DNA of 64,000 nt. Source: Diploscapter coronatus (taxonomy: Eukaryota; Nematoda; Chromadorea; Rhabditida; Rhabditidae). Each line of letters begins with the position of its first letter. Positions within the stretch are counted from its first letter, which is position 1. Where the stretch lies: NCBI GenBank assembly GCA_964036155.1, contig OZ038422.1, positions 31,395,201 through 31,459,200 on the forward strand, read 5' to 3'. Positions 10,518 through 24,700 of this stretch are shown here, in pieces. Below the pieces are notes generated by a model, which had not been told where the DNA came from, made no database searches, and saw only the letters and a program-made list of their open reading frames with translations. The position numbers and the translations under genes are program-made.

Positions 10518-12372
10518 GTCGCGCCTCTTTTCGAATTATGTACAGCTACTCAACTTTTTTGCTTGACGTGTAGAAATTCTCTTCTTTTTCTTCTTTTGCC
10601 GATGACAAAGATATCATGTATTTATTCGGTAGAAAGGGACTATTTTTTGAAGTAGAATGGTGTCTCAAGTTGTGAAAACCAGTATGAACGTTACAAGTGC
10701 ATATTGTTTCATCTTTTTACTTGTTCCGGTAAAGGCCCATAAAAATATTTCAAAAATCGATTTTTCTCAAATTTATAATAAACTTTAAAAATCTATTTTG
10801 ATAGAATTGTAGAGAATATTCTCTAGAATTTTCCAGTGGAAAAATATTCTAAAAAATAACGAGAGAATGAAAAGCTATTCTATTTTTCAAAAAAAAAAAA
10901 AAACACCGGATAAGTCAAAGCACTGCGAAATCGAAAGTATATGATCCAACCAAATTCAGGACGAAATCCTATTCTCTAATAGAATAATTACGCTATTCAT
11001 TTTTTACTCTTTTCAAGAAGTAATCTTTTGACAACTTTATTTTGTCGTTTTATCAGGAAATTATGATTATTGTATCACTTTACTCAGCATATTCTTTATT
11101 GTGTAAAAAGTCTTTTTGACAATTTATCTTCTTCTGGTCTATACTTGTATAAAAGTGGAGAAAAAATAAATCGTATTTTATCATTTTCAGTGATTTGATA
11201 TTTTGTATCATTTGTTGGTTTACAATGGTTATCTTCGAATATGTTATCGTTCTTTTCAGATGAATCAAATAATTTGCGTAGAGATAAAATCTTTGCATGA
11301 TACTCTTATGATTTCCAAAAAAATTCTAAATTGAAAGAAATCATTTTTCCTGATGAATCACATAAGATTGAAAATGAGACTGAATTGATGCGCAAATAGT
11401 GTGGAATCGGATTCAGACGAAGGGAGATATTTCCTGTGTTGAATGGGAGAATTGGGATGAAATGAAAACGGGGGAATGACAGAGACGCAGAGATTCGATA
11501 GAAAAAGGAAGAGATTGACAAAGACAAGAGGAGACAATTTCTTTGCCTCTAGCAGAGAGCCAGCCATTCTGCATTCAGCATGCAGAGTATTGATGCATTG
11601 GTTTGTCTGTGCCCTCCTCATTCTCAATGCTCTTTCCTCTGTCGTTTAGAGTCTGGAGCCGCAAAACAGCAACACATTCATTCATTCATTCCCTTCCATC
11701 CTTCATTTCTCGTGCCTTTCCTCCCCCTCCTTCTTCTTCTTCTTCTCCTTTGCCCTCCCCGTTTTGTCGATTTCTGTGTTTGTGTCCTTTGACTCTGTCA
11801 GAATCCCCTTTCCTGCTCGAATTTCCCCAAGGGACATTTCGGTCAGCAATTCTGCATTTTGTGACCGATCAACTATTCCTTCAGATCTTCCTGTTTTCTG
11901 GTTTCTCTCCGAGAAATCCGACGAAATCGGTCGGCACGACATCGAGCATATTTGAGAGGCATCGATTTCGTGGAATTCCCGGAATATTCCGTTCCATTCC
12001 CATTTCCTCGCTCGACTCCATCACGAACACTCACTGCTTATTTGGAGGTTGGTGGCTTTCTCTAGTTGTCTATCGATTTGAGGTGTTTCGAAATTAGTTT
12101 TAAATTCTTAATCCACCGGAAACCCATCACCACAATTCGTATTCGTCATCGGAGTTTTCCCGATCTTAAGCCATTTCCTTATCACACATTTTGGCGATAA
12201 ATGAAAACGGTGATGGTGAAGTCCTGATGAGCTTTACCAAATGTCGACTATTTTATTCTGTAAAAGCTTGAGAAATTTCCATTTATATTATACTCTTTGA
12301 TAATTTTGGCTAATTTTAGACTTCGTACGAATTGCCTTTTGAAGCTGAAAACAAGAGAATAAGGACAGGAAA
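10518..12372. other. Intergenic region, FBXO7 to KCTD gene
   Basis: An AATAAA at 10777-10782 is a candidate FBXO7 poly(A) signal. The rest is AT-rich, except for a pyrimidine-rich stretch at about 11580-11800 (ttcttcttcttctcc and similar) that probably belongs to the promoter or 5' UTR of the KCTD gene. Long open frames there have repetitive S/F/P composition and are not credible genes. Confidence 0.5.
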
Positions 12373-15117
12373 ATGTCGGAAATGGATATCAGCAACTCGG
12401 CTGCGGGATCGCTAGGGGAAGAGAGGAGGAGAAGTGGTTGGTTGCCGAGTTTTCCTTGTTATTTTTCATGAAAGTACCGTATTTATTGTTAGTCTAGCAG
12501 AGATATGAGAGCTATGAAATGAAGCATACAAGCATACTTATTCTCAAGTACTTACGAAATTCGTGTTTTTATGTTTCGAAAAACAATTATCCAAAACTAC
12601 GAAAAGCTATGAAAAATCACGTTTATTATTTTGATATTTATTTTTTTTAGCTTTCGAAGAAAACGATTTTGATTTTCAGCTGAAGATTCAATCGTTTCCC
12701 CATTCAATAGACTGAACGAGAACGGTACTTCTGGCCAGAGTGAAGGTAGGATTTTTACCCTCGAAATTTTATTTTCCTTTTAAAAAATGATTTTTTTTGA
12801 GAAACCTATTATTGCTACGCAACTAATTTTTCTACTCAAACTAAAAATCTAAGCCTTTTCTATACGTTTTTACCTCATTCGACTATTAGTTTTGAAGAAA
12901 ACATCTATAATTCTGCTCCTGCTAATGTTCCCGTTCACATGCGACTATTTGATCGTATTCTGTATGCTTTTTTCGCGAATTTGTATCTTCCTTGTTGTGT
13001 CTGCCTTCTGCAGTTCTAAATTTACAGCGTTTCTACTCCAAATAAATACAAAATATATGACAGACCAACTGATTTGTAGGCAGAAAGCAGGAAAATTGAA
13101 AAAAAAAATGCATACAAACTTGATCCGCACTTACAATTAGCTGTTTTTTCTTTTCTTCCATTTCTTCTAGCTGCTTCTACTGTTTCTATAGCCTAATACA
13201 ATCTCGTTCTCTCCAAATGTAGTGTCAATGTATTAGACTTGCGAAATGCTTTTTGACAAGCGATAGCAATTCATTGTTTCGCTTGCTCTTGGGAAATTTT
13301 GTTTCAGCGAATTTCAAAACTTATTCTCTTGTTTCAATTGCTGAATTTCGAAAATCGTTGAAATTAATTTATTCGATGTTGGTTCTGTTTCATCTAGGAG
13401 CGAAGCACCAGTCGCGTTTAATAGTTGGACCGATTTTCTTGACTGCGATATTGCCTTCTTATACACTATTTTTACTCTTTCATTCGTCTGTATTTGAGAA
13501 AAACATTGATAAGCGATGCGCCTATTTTATTTTTTTTTTCAGAAAGCAGTGGAAGTGTTCCCTCATCTTCGTCGTCGTCTCGCCCTTTGCCTGCCTCGAT
13601 TGCGGGCGAAGGACTGTTGATGTCTGGGAGATCGCTGAGCACAACGATGCCCCCCTCAGATTCGGGCAGATTCTTCCTCAACCACACCAATTCGACAGGC
13701 CAACTGCTGATGCACGGCAGCAGCAGCACCCACAGCGGAGCACCATCCGGATCGACTCTGTCCGTGGGACAGTCCAAGAAATGGGTCAAACTCAATGTCG
13801 GTGGAAAGGTATGCTTTTCAATTTCCATTTAAAAAAAAAAAAATATTTTTAATTATGTTATCAAGAATGATAAGGAGGATGTGGAATGCGCATCAATGCA
13901 GATAAAGAGGGCTCTGATTCTGTGACATTTTACGGAAACTTTACCTATTTTAGTTCCGCATCTTTAACTGGTTACTTCATTTCTACTTCAAAAGAAACTA
14001 ATTCTTTGCTCCACTAATTCACGTTACGGGTGGTAAATGAGAGAGAAAGGCTCATAATTTTGAAATGAAACTGAAGATGTCAGCGACGAGGTTCTATTTA
14101 GCGTTGTTCCCAACATGTGGCTATTTATTATCTAGCAGCTTTTATCCTTGCAAACTGCTCTTTCTTAAATTGTAGTGTTTTCAAATAATACGAATATTAA
14201 TGCAAGCTTAAAGAAGATATATTGTAACGGAATTCTAGATCTTCGAAACGACACGAAGCACGCTGATGAGAGAACCGGGGAGCTTCTTGCATAGGCTATG
14301 TCAGGATGATAATGCTCTTCCTACTGATCGGGTAATTTTAGAAATAAAATATGATTTATGCTAGCGAAATATAGGACGACGTTGGTGCCTATATGATCGA
14401 CCGAGATCCTGATTATTTTGGACCTGTATTGAATTATTTACGACATGGAAAATTGATCATTAATCCTGGCATTCGCGAGGAAGGTAATGGATAATCATTG
14501 TTTCCCTTTATATTAAGATAAAATTTAGGAATTTTGGAAGAAGCTGAATTCTATAACCTGCCACATTTAGCTCATTTGATTATTGAACGAATTCAAGAAC
14601 GAGAGAAATTCAAGAAGGAACTTGGAGTAGGGAATTGTTATCTTATGTCTTTGCAGTTATCATTTTAGCGAACGAAATTTGTGTATCGAGTACTGCAATG
14701 TCATGAAGAAGAGTTGACAAGCGTTGTTTCTGGAATAACTGATGGGTGGAAAATTGTTCAAGTTAGTTTATTTAAAACTATTATTATTACGTAAAAATCA
14801 TTTTACGGATTTTTGTCGTTTACTTTCATTAATTTTTCTCAATTTTATCTTATTCACTTTGTGTGAGATGGCAGAGTACAAAATGCCAAAAATTAAGCAA
14901 ATGTTTAATTTTGATACTTTTTCTAAAAATCATTTATCAATCTTGATTGCAAACTATTTAGGTGATGCCAATTCACTCGAATTACGCTACGTACAGTGGA
15001 GCAGATCAGCCTCAGGAATATCTATGCATTGTGGTTCGTGAATGCGCAGACAATGGGTCGATGTCTGACAGCACAGACAGGGCTAATCTACTCCAACAGA
15101 AGGCTAGGCACAATTAG
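12373..15117 (+). CDS. KCTD5: BTB/KCTD2-5-17 family protein
   Basis: This is a likely CUL3 ubiquitin-ligase adaptor that forms pentamers through its T1-type BTB domain. The exons are 12373-12436, 12680-12745, 13543-13808, 14239-14331, 14375-14483, 14529-14626, 14669-14761 and 14962-15117, giving 314 residues. Residues 1-120 are a Ser/Thr-rich low-complexity tail. The BTB begins at [11 protein letters not shown] (about 122) and continues through [38 protein letters not shown] and [17 protein letters not shown]. The C-terminal part, [28 protein letters not shown] and [10 protein letters not shown], matches KCTD2/5/17 specifically. Introns 4, 5 and 6 are only 43, 45 and 42 bp. Which of the three vertebrate paralogues is closest cannot be said. 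Confidence 0.92.
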
Positions 15118-16131
15118 ATGAAGAGCTTGCAAATCAGTACAATGCAATTCAATAAAACTATCCGAAACGAGGGTAAGTCACGGTACTTGATTCATCATAT
15201 TATTACTTGAAAAATATATTTTGTTAAAATTTGTATCGTTTTTTATGATTTTCTATTCCAATTTATTATCCCTGCATTTATTCCTTAGTCATCAGTATAC
15301 TTACTGCGATGGTATTATTTTTCATTCATTTTTGTTGGGCTCAACATCTTTCCCTTACTTTTTCTATTCTTTTACGATGAAATTTCACTATTTTTAGATC
15401 TGCTCATTTTTAAGAACACATTCTGGAAATTTTCACGAATACTAAAGATTTTTCCCGTTCTTTCTTTCTTGCCCAAAGAACTTTCCAAATAATTTCAACT
15501 GAAACTTTTATTCCTATTTTCTTGTAATTTTTATTAGCACGACTTGTTGATGTATAATTTGCTCTATCTTTCTTCGAAATTCACTAATTTTTCTTGCATT
15601 TCCACAATACTTTGGAGCTTGTTTTATCACTTTGCATTCTTTTCAGATTTCTTCTATACATTTGAATCAATTTTCAAAATTTGACTGAATTTTTACCAAT
15701 TTGCCTGAAGAAAATCAGTGGATTTCGGATATTACATTTTACTTTCGTTACTTCACGTACGGTGAAATAAACTTTTCAATAATTTATTAATTTCACAACA
15801 AAATTTTAACATGAGAAATTGAATAATATAAAATCTGATTAATTTTGGACTACGATAAAATATAATATGATTGTGGGGCAGTATTTTATTTAAAAATAGA
15901 AAAAATAGTAATAAAGAACCTGTGTGATACCTTTAGCTAGCAGAAATTACAAACACAGGCTTCATGTAAAGCTTCAATCAAACAACAAATTGAATAGAAT
16001 AATTGCTAGACGCTTCCTGATGATTGGGATTCACAAAGTGCAAATAATAACAACGATTTGAGATTACAGCTGAGAAAACCGAATGGGGGATCATACTCGT
16101 TGTGAGTTAATTTATTCCAGCCTTCGAATGA
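15118..16131. other. Convergent intergenic region
   Basis: AATAAA at 15151-15156, 34 nt after the KCTD stop, is its probable poly(A) signal. On the minus strand, AATAAA (plus-strand 16111-16116) lies 16 nt after the stop of the next gene. Nothing else is recognisable in this AT-rich spacer. Confidence 0.55.
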
Positions 16132-19100
16132 TCATCGTCCACCGTAGAATGAACGAGTTGCCGATTCATTGATGCGGACCTTCTGTTCGACACCGTAGCG
16201 GAAGATGCAAGTCCCTTTCGTCTCGTATTTAACGATCTAAAAATTGAGGAAATTTATGATAATATGGACGGTTTCTGTTTCAAATGTGAGTAAGAAATGA
16301 GTTTTTGAAAAAGTATGAATAAAGTATTGGTAATACTATTTGACAGCCTGACAACACATGTAATGACGACGTGCATTTTAATAATTGACGACAGACTTTA
16401 GTTTTGTTATTCATAAGAAAAGAAATCGTCAGTTAGCACAGATTCATCCATCATTTAGCAAAACACAGGTCGCCATTACCCGGATCGCTAGATTAAAATT
16501 TTCTAGAAAAAATACTGATTTTTTCATCCCAACGTAACTTATAAATATCGTTTTTTTTTTTTTTTTTTTTTTAAATTGTCTCAAAGCGATCGAAAAAGTT
16601 CACTTACATTACTTTCGACGGTGAACCCCTTGGCAGAGTAGTCCGACACTCCTCTGATGATATCTGCAATGTTACCTTCCAGTACGGTAATCAGGCTGTT
16701 GTTCTCCTTCAGATTTGTAACTGAAAATACACTGGAAATTAAATGTAAAATCCAAGCAAATTAATTTCCGTTTGTATTTTTAACTGATGGACAAAAGGTT
16801 GGGCATTTGGTTTTTACACTTTACTCCAAACCAAATTATGTATCTTGAATCGATTCAAGTGATAAATTTGGCTTATCTTTGTGATTGGTATCTACTACAA
16901 GATAATGAATTTCAGTAAAATTAGTCCAAATACTCGTTTGCAGTTTTAAAATAGAAATCGTGTTGGTTCTACAATTTTTAACGCAGCTAGAATTGAAAAG
17001 CTATACTTTTATTATGTACCTCCTAGATTTTAGCTTTTTCATTTTAGAATTTCTAAATATCGCCAAACAGAAGATCACTTTCACCTCATGAAATTTCAAA
17101 TGTCAAGCGATTGGGATATTCATTTCTCTCAAAATCGAAACTGATCTAATTAGCCAAATATTTAGTGAAGCGAGCGATTTCTTCTTGACGCTAATTTGAT
17201 TAGGCGAAATGGAAACAAGCGACAACAACAGATATGAGATGTTGAAATGTGATAGGTGAAGATTCCAAATTCATTGAAATTTTTGAAGATATACAAATCT
17301 ACTTCTTACGCAAATCTGGATAAGCAAAAATTTCCCGGACTTGTTTTCGTATCTCCTAGTCCTGTCACTACTTCATTCTTCCTTTCATTCTCCAATCCAC
17401 TCGACTTGCACTAACTCCCCTTCTCTATTCCTTCCTTTTCTATGCAAATGCACCCCCATTCGATGTGAGACTGCTATTTACAGTAAATGGAAAGAAGGGA
17501 CTTGAAGACTGACTAAATCGGGCCTAGTGCTCTTGAGAATTTCCATGAATGGATGGGGAGGAGTAAGAAGTAAGGAATCGAAGTAAGAGTCAGACAGAAA
17601 TCGATTTTTCGATTCGTCTATCGTTTTTCTTTCGGTAAATATTGAATGTTCACCTGTAACCAGGACCTTGCCACTCAGCCGATTCTCGATGTGGAAATCC
17701 CGACTGACCTAAATACTTGTCATATTGCGTCATTTTTCACGATGATCAATTCATACTTGTTCTTCCAAAATGACTAATTCGGCAACGGTTTCGCAGTTAG
17801 GAGGCACTCGAACACAACTGTCCACGCCCCACATCAATTCTTCTTCATTTGTATTCTCACCTGAAATTTGACGACTGAAAAGTTAATTTACAGTAACATC
17901 TTGAAGTTAATCTACCATAATTCTCTTATTGAATATAAAGAGAAATTATTGAATTTGGGAGTGAAAAATGTTATCTACACTAGAGACAGTTCGAATCAAA
18001 CTTATGTGACTTTAGCTAAAACGGTAAATTATTTGGAAGAAATTGCACAAATCATAAATTTTCGATAGAAGTTTTATACGTAATGTAGGTAATCCATAGC
18101 AAGTTTTTGCGAACAATGTTTCTTAAATGGTTTTCCAAGTGTGATCTGACTTAAAACTTGCCTGATGTGTTCGGAATAAACTTTTTTTTTTTTTCAAATT
18201 TCAAATTCGAATTTGAATAATAAGCAAAACTATTTGGAATCATTTTATTTGCTCTCCAATCGATTTTTCGAGATATAAAGATGTTCATACCGATGTGGTT
18301 GAGCATGACTTCTTGGTGGAATCCTGCTCCAGCCTCAACAACTTCACAAGGCGTTTTCAACTTTAGCGACACCTCCATTCCTCGACAGACGCCCTAAAAT
18401 CAAATTCAATGATGATTCGTGTCAAATCTGTTAATTCATTGTGATTTGTTTACCTTTTCAATGACCACAGTGGAGGTGCTTCTGGTAGCTCGTTCAGTTT
18501 TGAAGGAGTATTCCTGGTCCCTTTGTGTTGTATTCGTGAATGTTGTTCGGAACAGGACTTTCTCATCTTTCGGCTGAAAATCGAAGATAAACTTAATAAA
18601 AGGCGTTTTTTTATTAAAATTATCCAGGAAAAAAGTTATGACCTACCCCTTCCCTGATATTGGCTCTGCCTGCTCCATGAACGCTATAAGTTGGCTCCAG
18701 AGACTCTTGGAAGAGCTTTGTCCAGTTGATGTTGTACTGAAACACTCATAATAATTTCAGCTGTAATCCTACTGCACTTCCTTTGATACTCATGTAACCA
18801 AATTCGTGATCCAAAAGATAAAATGGTTTTTTTTCCAATATCCTGTGGCAATTTTCAGCTCATCCTATCTTCACCCCTTCCTCTCTTCATTCTCATTCAT
18901 CTTTCCCTGCAATGGATGGCTATCGGTTTTATTGTTATTTGTATAAATGGTGAAGAGATGAATGAGATAGCATGGGATATCTGGATAGCGCAGGGAGTGA
19001 GAGGCACATTTGTCTAATTGCAGTCGAGTATTGTTCATTTATTTAGTCGGGCACAGCTTCTATGGTTCTAGAGGGTATATAATTGGAAGGAATCCCTTTT

Positions 19101-21792
19101 GCTCGTGGCATACCAAGTGGAGAAAGGCAATGGGGATATCATTTCATGCCTAACATGCTTATTTCCTCTTAGCATTAGCATATCCCCTCCTTATGCTCGA
19201 TTCTCAATGCTCAATTTCCTAACGAATTCTTTTCAACTTGCCGCCTGCGAGACAACAATCAAATGATGCATTTTGACAAATGATTGGATTGGAGATAAGA
19301 ATTTGCGAAGGAAAAATTCTAGATGCTACTGATTTCATCGGCCTATCTTGAGTCTACCTGTACTTGTCTCTGGTTTGCGCCAATTTTTATGGCCTTTCTG
19401 TTCTCATTCTTTTCCGTCCAAAATTTATAAATGGTTATCCCTTCCCGTTCGTTTCCGTCCAATAAAAATCAAGCTCATGACATGCACGAATTCCACAAGA
19501 TTTTTACCATTTTCAACCCCAACAATAATGAACCTAGGCGCCAAACGCTTTCATCAAATTGTTTGCCTCTGGTGGAAAATCGAGGAAATTACGCACAACT
19601 AACGAAGTGAGTAATCGACCCAGCGGGAAGCCCTTGGAGATTTAGATTGGTCAAGGGAAAGGACGGAGGCTGTGCTCAAGACCTAATCTAATTCGTCCAT
19701 AAGCATTTATCCAGTTATCTACTTTGGCCTTCAGTTTTAATGAATCGACTAAAAATTTCACTAACCGAAAGGTACTTCTTCTTGATTTTGGCCTCGGATC
19801 TCGATTTGGTGACATCGAAAATCTTCTTTGCCCAATTCAAAACGATCTCCTCCAAGTCGATCAGATTCGATTTCGCAGCCTGTAATTGAGAATTGCAATT
19901 ATTCGACGACAAGGTCATTCGAATGAGAATAGACTGGATCAAGGGATGTTTCATTTTCTCCTCACAGTTCGACATTTCGATACAAAATTGGTGTGAGAAA
20001 ATTCTTGGATCAGAAACTTGGCGAAACCATTTCTCAAGGGTTGTTTAGAAAAAAAATGATTGAATCAAAATTAATTTTACGAAGATTTCAGATTTTTATT
20101 CAAATTATGATTTGCATACATAAAATATTTTAACGTGGCAAAATTTCAAACGCTCTATTTTTTTGTGTAAACCTTACATTATTGCCCGGATTGACAAAGG
20201 ATTGCGGTTCGTTGGCTTTAGCCTTGAGCATCTTCTCTTCTTCTGCAGAAAATGCCGGTGCTGGAGGATTACCGAAACAGCCTGAAAATTGCAGGATTAA
20301 AATAAGAAAGAGAGATCCTAAACATTCGCAGTTTAGGGTATTTATGTCAACGAGTCATTGATATGAGTCAGCGTTAATTTGATAACATCCACGACTATTG
20401 CGAAAATATTCACCAGCGTTAGCCCTTTGCGTCATGATAAAGGAAGCTACGACTCGAAAAGACAGGAAGTGTATTCTCAAATTTGCACAATTGTCTTATT
20501 GGAAACTTCTCCCTTTTCATTTTTCATCAAAACCTGCTCAACTTTCTAAAGAATGAAGGATAAAATAATTTTTGAAAGTCGTCAAGATTATGGTTAGGTT
20601 AGATGGCGACATTCGTAGTCATTCATTTACCCCGACTTAAAATCTCTCATTTCAATATCTACCCCAACTCATATCAATCAATATCATCATCAGGAAGGTG
20701 CGAATTTATGCAAATCTGTTGACAGTTGAGAGTGTAAAGGAGAGTAAAAACGACCACAGCCACTGTCTGTCTGCCTGTCTGTAGAGGGAAAGTACCCATC
20801 GGCATTTCCCTCCTCTTCCCTTCTTTTCCTTCTCTTTTTCATTCTCGTCCGATTCATTCCATGTTTCACAACTTTTCTGCATCTTTTTCGTCTCTCAGTT
20901 TCTGTTCTTTATCATCGCAGCTGTGAGAATTGAAAAGAGCGAAAGGGGGCTGTTGAAATGAGAGATTCAGAGAAATGGACAAAGTGTTGTGAGCTGCAGG
21001 GCTACAGTAGGACGACGAGAGGCAAGGCGAAGGGATATCGATCGAGGGAAGAGTAGAGAAAGAGAAAAATATATTAAAAAATCGAAACGGAAATTTCGAA
21101 ATTCGATAAAATTACGAGGATTCTTGTAGTTTAGAGCACGCAACTCTTCGTCACGGATGACTCAATTCCAGCTCGACATAATTTTAAAACTTCTAAATGG
21201 GACAAAAGTGTTCCCAGGAAAAGGCGAATCGAATTCTAACCAGAAAATTATTTTAAGAAGTTTGGAAAAATCGATAACTTCCCTCTTCCTGGAAATCGAA
21301 TCGTTAAAATCGTAAGTGGGAAAGGTTTTCAGGAATGACAAAACCAATACAATAAAAGTCGAGTTGCATGGAATTGTTAAATTTGCCGTAAGCGTCGACT
21401 TTTACTGAATACGCGGCAGGTTTGAGAGTGTGGCGCGGAGTTTTTGCTGCACTTGCTGCAGCCAATTCAGAGACATTCAGGCGATCGACTTCGGACTCAC
21501 AAAAACCGTCTCCTTACAGCTTGTAAATGGCTAACTAAAATGCCAATGGAAAGAGCAGACAAAGAAAAAAAGTACAAGAGATCTGTGTATTTTATAGAAA
21601 AAAGGCAGAAATGTTGTAGAAGCAGAGAAAATGGGCAAAACAAAGCAAAAAGTTGAGCAGAAAGGAAAGGGAGCGGAGAAAAAGCGTACGTTCTCATTCC
21701 ATTTCCCAGGGCATAGAAGAAAGAAAGTTAAACCGATGCACAAATAGCCTCAGCCTAGGGTAAATCAGAGCTCGCAACTCACCGCATAGCAT
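16132..21792 (-). CDS. Beta-rich protein, possible aerolysin/ETX-MTX2-like fold
   Basis: The 305-residue model has ten exons (highest first): 21783-21792, 20178-20281, 19766-19879, 18647-18736, 18454-18573, 18291-18393, 17757-17860, 17654-17708, 16608-16720 and 16132-16236. All are GT-AG and in frame. The N-terminus is MLCGCFGNPPAP, whose closely spaced cysteines could be lipidated. A helical, charged segment follows (about 39-76). The rest is predominantly alternating polar/hydrophobic strands. It includes a Ser/Thr-rich amphipathic stretch (KTERATRSTSTVVIEKG, about 130-146) that resembles the membrane-insertion loop of aerolysin-type proteins, followed by MEVSLKLKTPCEV and GKVLVTVTNL. There is no signal peptide. 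The family call rests on pattern only. The gene is intact and appears to be an ordinary resident gene. The first coding exon is just 10 nt, so the start is the least certain part. Confidence 0.6.
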
Positions 21793-24700
21793 ATTCGCTG
21801 GTCCTTGTCTGGTGAAGTCAACTGCTAATGTGCTTCTTCTTGATGGAGTTGAACTTCTTCTTGGTTACTGATGACTATGGTGGTATTATTTGGGATGGGG
21901 TTTAGACAGCCTGAATTAAAAAAAATTGTATAGGTAACGAAAAAGAATAAAATTAGTAAAATCTAAATTGCTAACGAAACCACGATGATTTTATGCGAGA
22001 ATAAAAATATGTTTGGGGAAAATTTCAATGAAACGAAATATGATTCTACAATGAGAACCCAAAGAATGACTCAATCAATATTGGAAAGATCGATAAAATT
22101 AACAGTAGCAACATTATTGATTAATCTCAATGTGAAAACTCGTTAATGTCTCCGGGAAGACCCTTTGACAGCCGTGGAAATGGACGAAATCGAGCCCTAG
22201 CAGACCTAGCAGACCACGCCCCCGACCACAAACAGCCAATTGGAAGGGGCAGTTTGACGGAGTGAAGGAAGGGGGAAAGGAGAATGCCGGAGGGAATGCA
22301 AAGTGAAGACCACGAATGAGAGGTGTTAAGATATTCTGGAGCAGGATATCGATTCGTACCTTTATTACAGGAAATTTTTTTCGTACCGATTGAATGCCCA
22401 TTCTCACGCTTTATTGTTCTTTCAGCTTTCGGGAGGTGATCTATCCGAAATTTTCTGAGGTACAAAATTTATTACTTCATCTTGTTTTGCTAGAATAATT
22501 CTTGTTCAAAATTTAATCAATATTCTCTGCCATTTAGTTTTCTATTCGATATGTGGATGTTTTGCAATGAGTCAAGAACACTGGTATTCATATCTTCCTC
22601 TCATTCCTTTGGCAATCGGACCAATATGTTTCCGATTGAATGGATGAATGCCGTGTGCCTGAGCAGATCGATTCATGCAAATATTGCATTCCACTTGCAC
22701 TCGCATTCATATTCATTTGATACAGAGCTCTATTCCGTTCGCGAATCGCCTCTGTCGTGTTTGTCTAGCTGTCACCAATATATCCTTCGCTCTCCTCTAC
22801 CTGCCAGCCGCCCTCCCCTCCCATACCTTTCCGTGTCAAGCCCGTCTAATGAGCGGACCAAACCTCTCTCGCCGAGTTATTATTATTATTGCATTGCAGC
22901 AGCAATCATCTTAGGTAAGGAGTGCGTAATTACAGAGGGAGACCTTCGACGAGGGAAGAAAGGAGCATTACCGGCTGGCAAGAAGGCCGCGAGCACAAAT
23001 GAACCTAAGGCCGCAATTAACCGAGGGAATCCATTGCACGAATTGAATGGGAATGTGAATCAATCGGATGCAAAAAGAAGGCTAATCGCGGATTCCCACA
23101 AAAACCGACCATTCGGCGGCATTGAACCAGAGGATGATAGAGAATTGCCAATGAATGACAATCGAGAAGAAATCGTTAAATCGTAAAACTCACATTGATT
23201 CAAATTCAAACGAACACCGAATTTGATTGATTTGGTGAGCAATAATGTTTTACAAGATTTATGCTAAAACTGAAATCTACCCGAGAAACACCACCAGAAA
23301 ATATTTTGTTAATAGTTGAAAACGAATAGATACAAATAGGAATGTTTGAGACTCATATTCTGAATTTTGGAAAGTTAATTTCAATCTGACTAATTTGAGA
23401 ATGAACGCATATACAGAATACTCGAATTTTCAAGTTTCGAAATCTGAAAGTTCCATGCAGGTGTGTATGTGGAATTCCGATATCTGTTCTTGAAAAAAGC
23501 TCAATTCCAGCTTAGATTCAGAGTGTTTTTCAAAATAAGCTTCCAAACGCTTCTCGTTCCATATGATGAAATACTTCTTTGAAATCTAAATTGAAGATAA
23601 AAAAATTCTAATTCGGAAATTTTTGAAGCCAAACTCGGCTCACAATCGACGTTAAATGTAACAGATTAACCTAGAGAGATGAATATCGCACCTAGGGAGG
23701 AAGCGCTCCGTGGTCACTTGAATCGGTCAGATCAAAGGGCAGTTTGCGCGATTTGCTGCTGCATCTCCTGCTCTGCCTCAATTCCACTCTCAGGTAGGTG
23801 CCAGATGCACGACAAACAATTGTAAATCCATTCATCGCAAAGCAATTTCCGTTGTCATTCAACGATTTTGAGCAGAAATCATAAAATAATAAAATTGTCA
23901 ATGATTTTGGATCGTGGTGTAAATAAATACAGCATTTTGAGTTGTATTTGAAGTTGATTCGAATAGAACTAAATTACAATATCTTTAACCGCCGAAGACA
24001 CTATAGATGACGACAGAAAATCGGCTTCGTTTCACAACTTATTGATTGTGAGTGATGAACTGCATAGTTTCATCTTGGGCTTTTATTCCAACGTTGAAGA
24101 AAGTAGTCTTATTGAAAGTTTCTTCTGATTAGGCATTTTGAACCTTCAGTATAGACTAGGAGCAAATTACGAAGAATGAATTCTCAACTTGTTTTCGCAT
24201 ATTGATGATCTTGTTGATAGCTCCATTTCACTCTATCATCAACTTTTGATTGACTAGTCCCCTGCGCGATGTATTATATCCGAAGAGTAATGGCCTTACA
24301 AACACTCACTCACAGAGCTACGAGTCGATTTATCTTTTATTGAATAGAGTGTGTGGACATCGCGCTCCATCGTCAATCTACTGCCAATCTGCTCTATTCT
24401 CACTGATTAGAGAATGACAAATGCCAGGGTCATTTCAATACAACAACTCGCAGAAAGGAAGGGAGGGCATTAGAATGATAGATCAGACACCAGAAAGAGC
24501 AGAATGAGGGAAAGAATGAGATGGATAAAACTATCAATCAGATATGGATCATTAAAAATTCGTTCTTTTTCTCAAAGAATCTTGCCTTTGATTTGAAAGA
24601 ACTAAATTGTCCGTAACGAAATGTATCTGGGAGCAGAGAATTGCGTTGATAAAAATTATCGATTTCGTAAAAATTCTAAACAATTGACTGATCAGTAATA

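Noticed and set aside
11603..12097. Open frame of 164 codons upstream of the KCTD gene
   Set aside because: Encoded by a pyrimidine-rich tract (runs of Ser, Phe, Pro), which stays open by composition. Probably promoter or 5' UTR.
22551..23186. Open frame of 211 codons on the plus strand
   Set aside because: No domain, low-complexity composition, no codon pattern like the real exons, and no splice partners. It lies in a probable promoter region.
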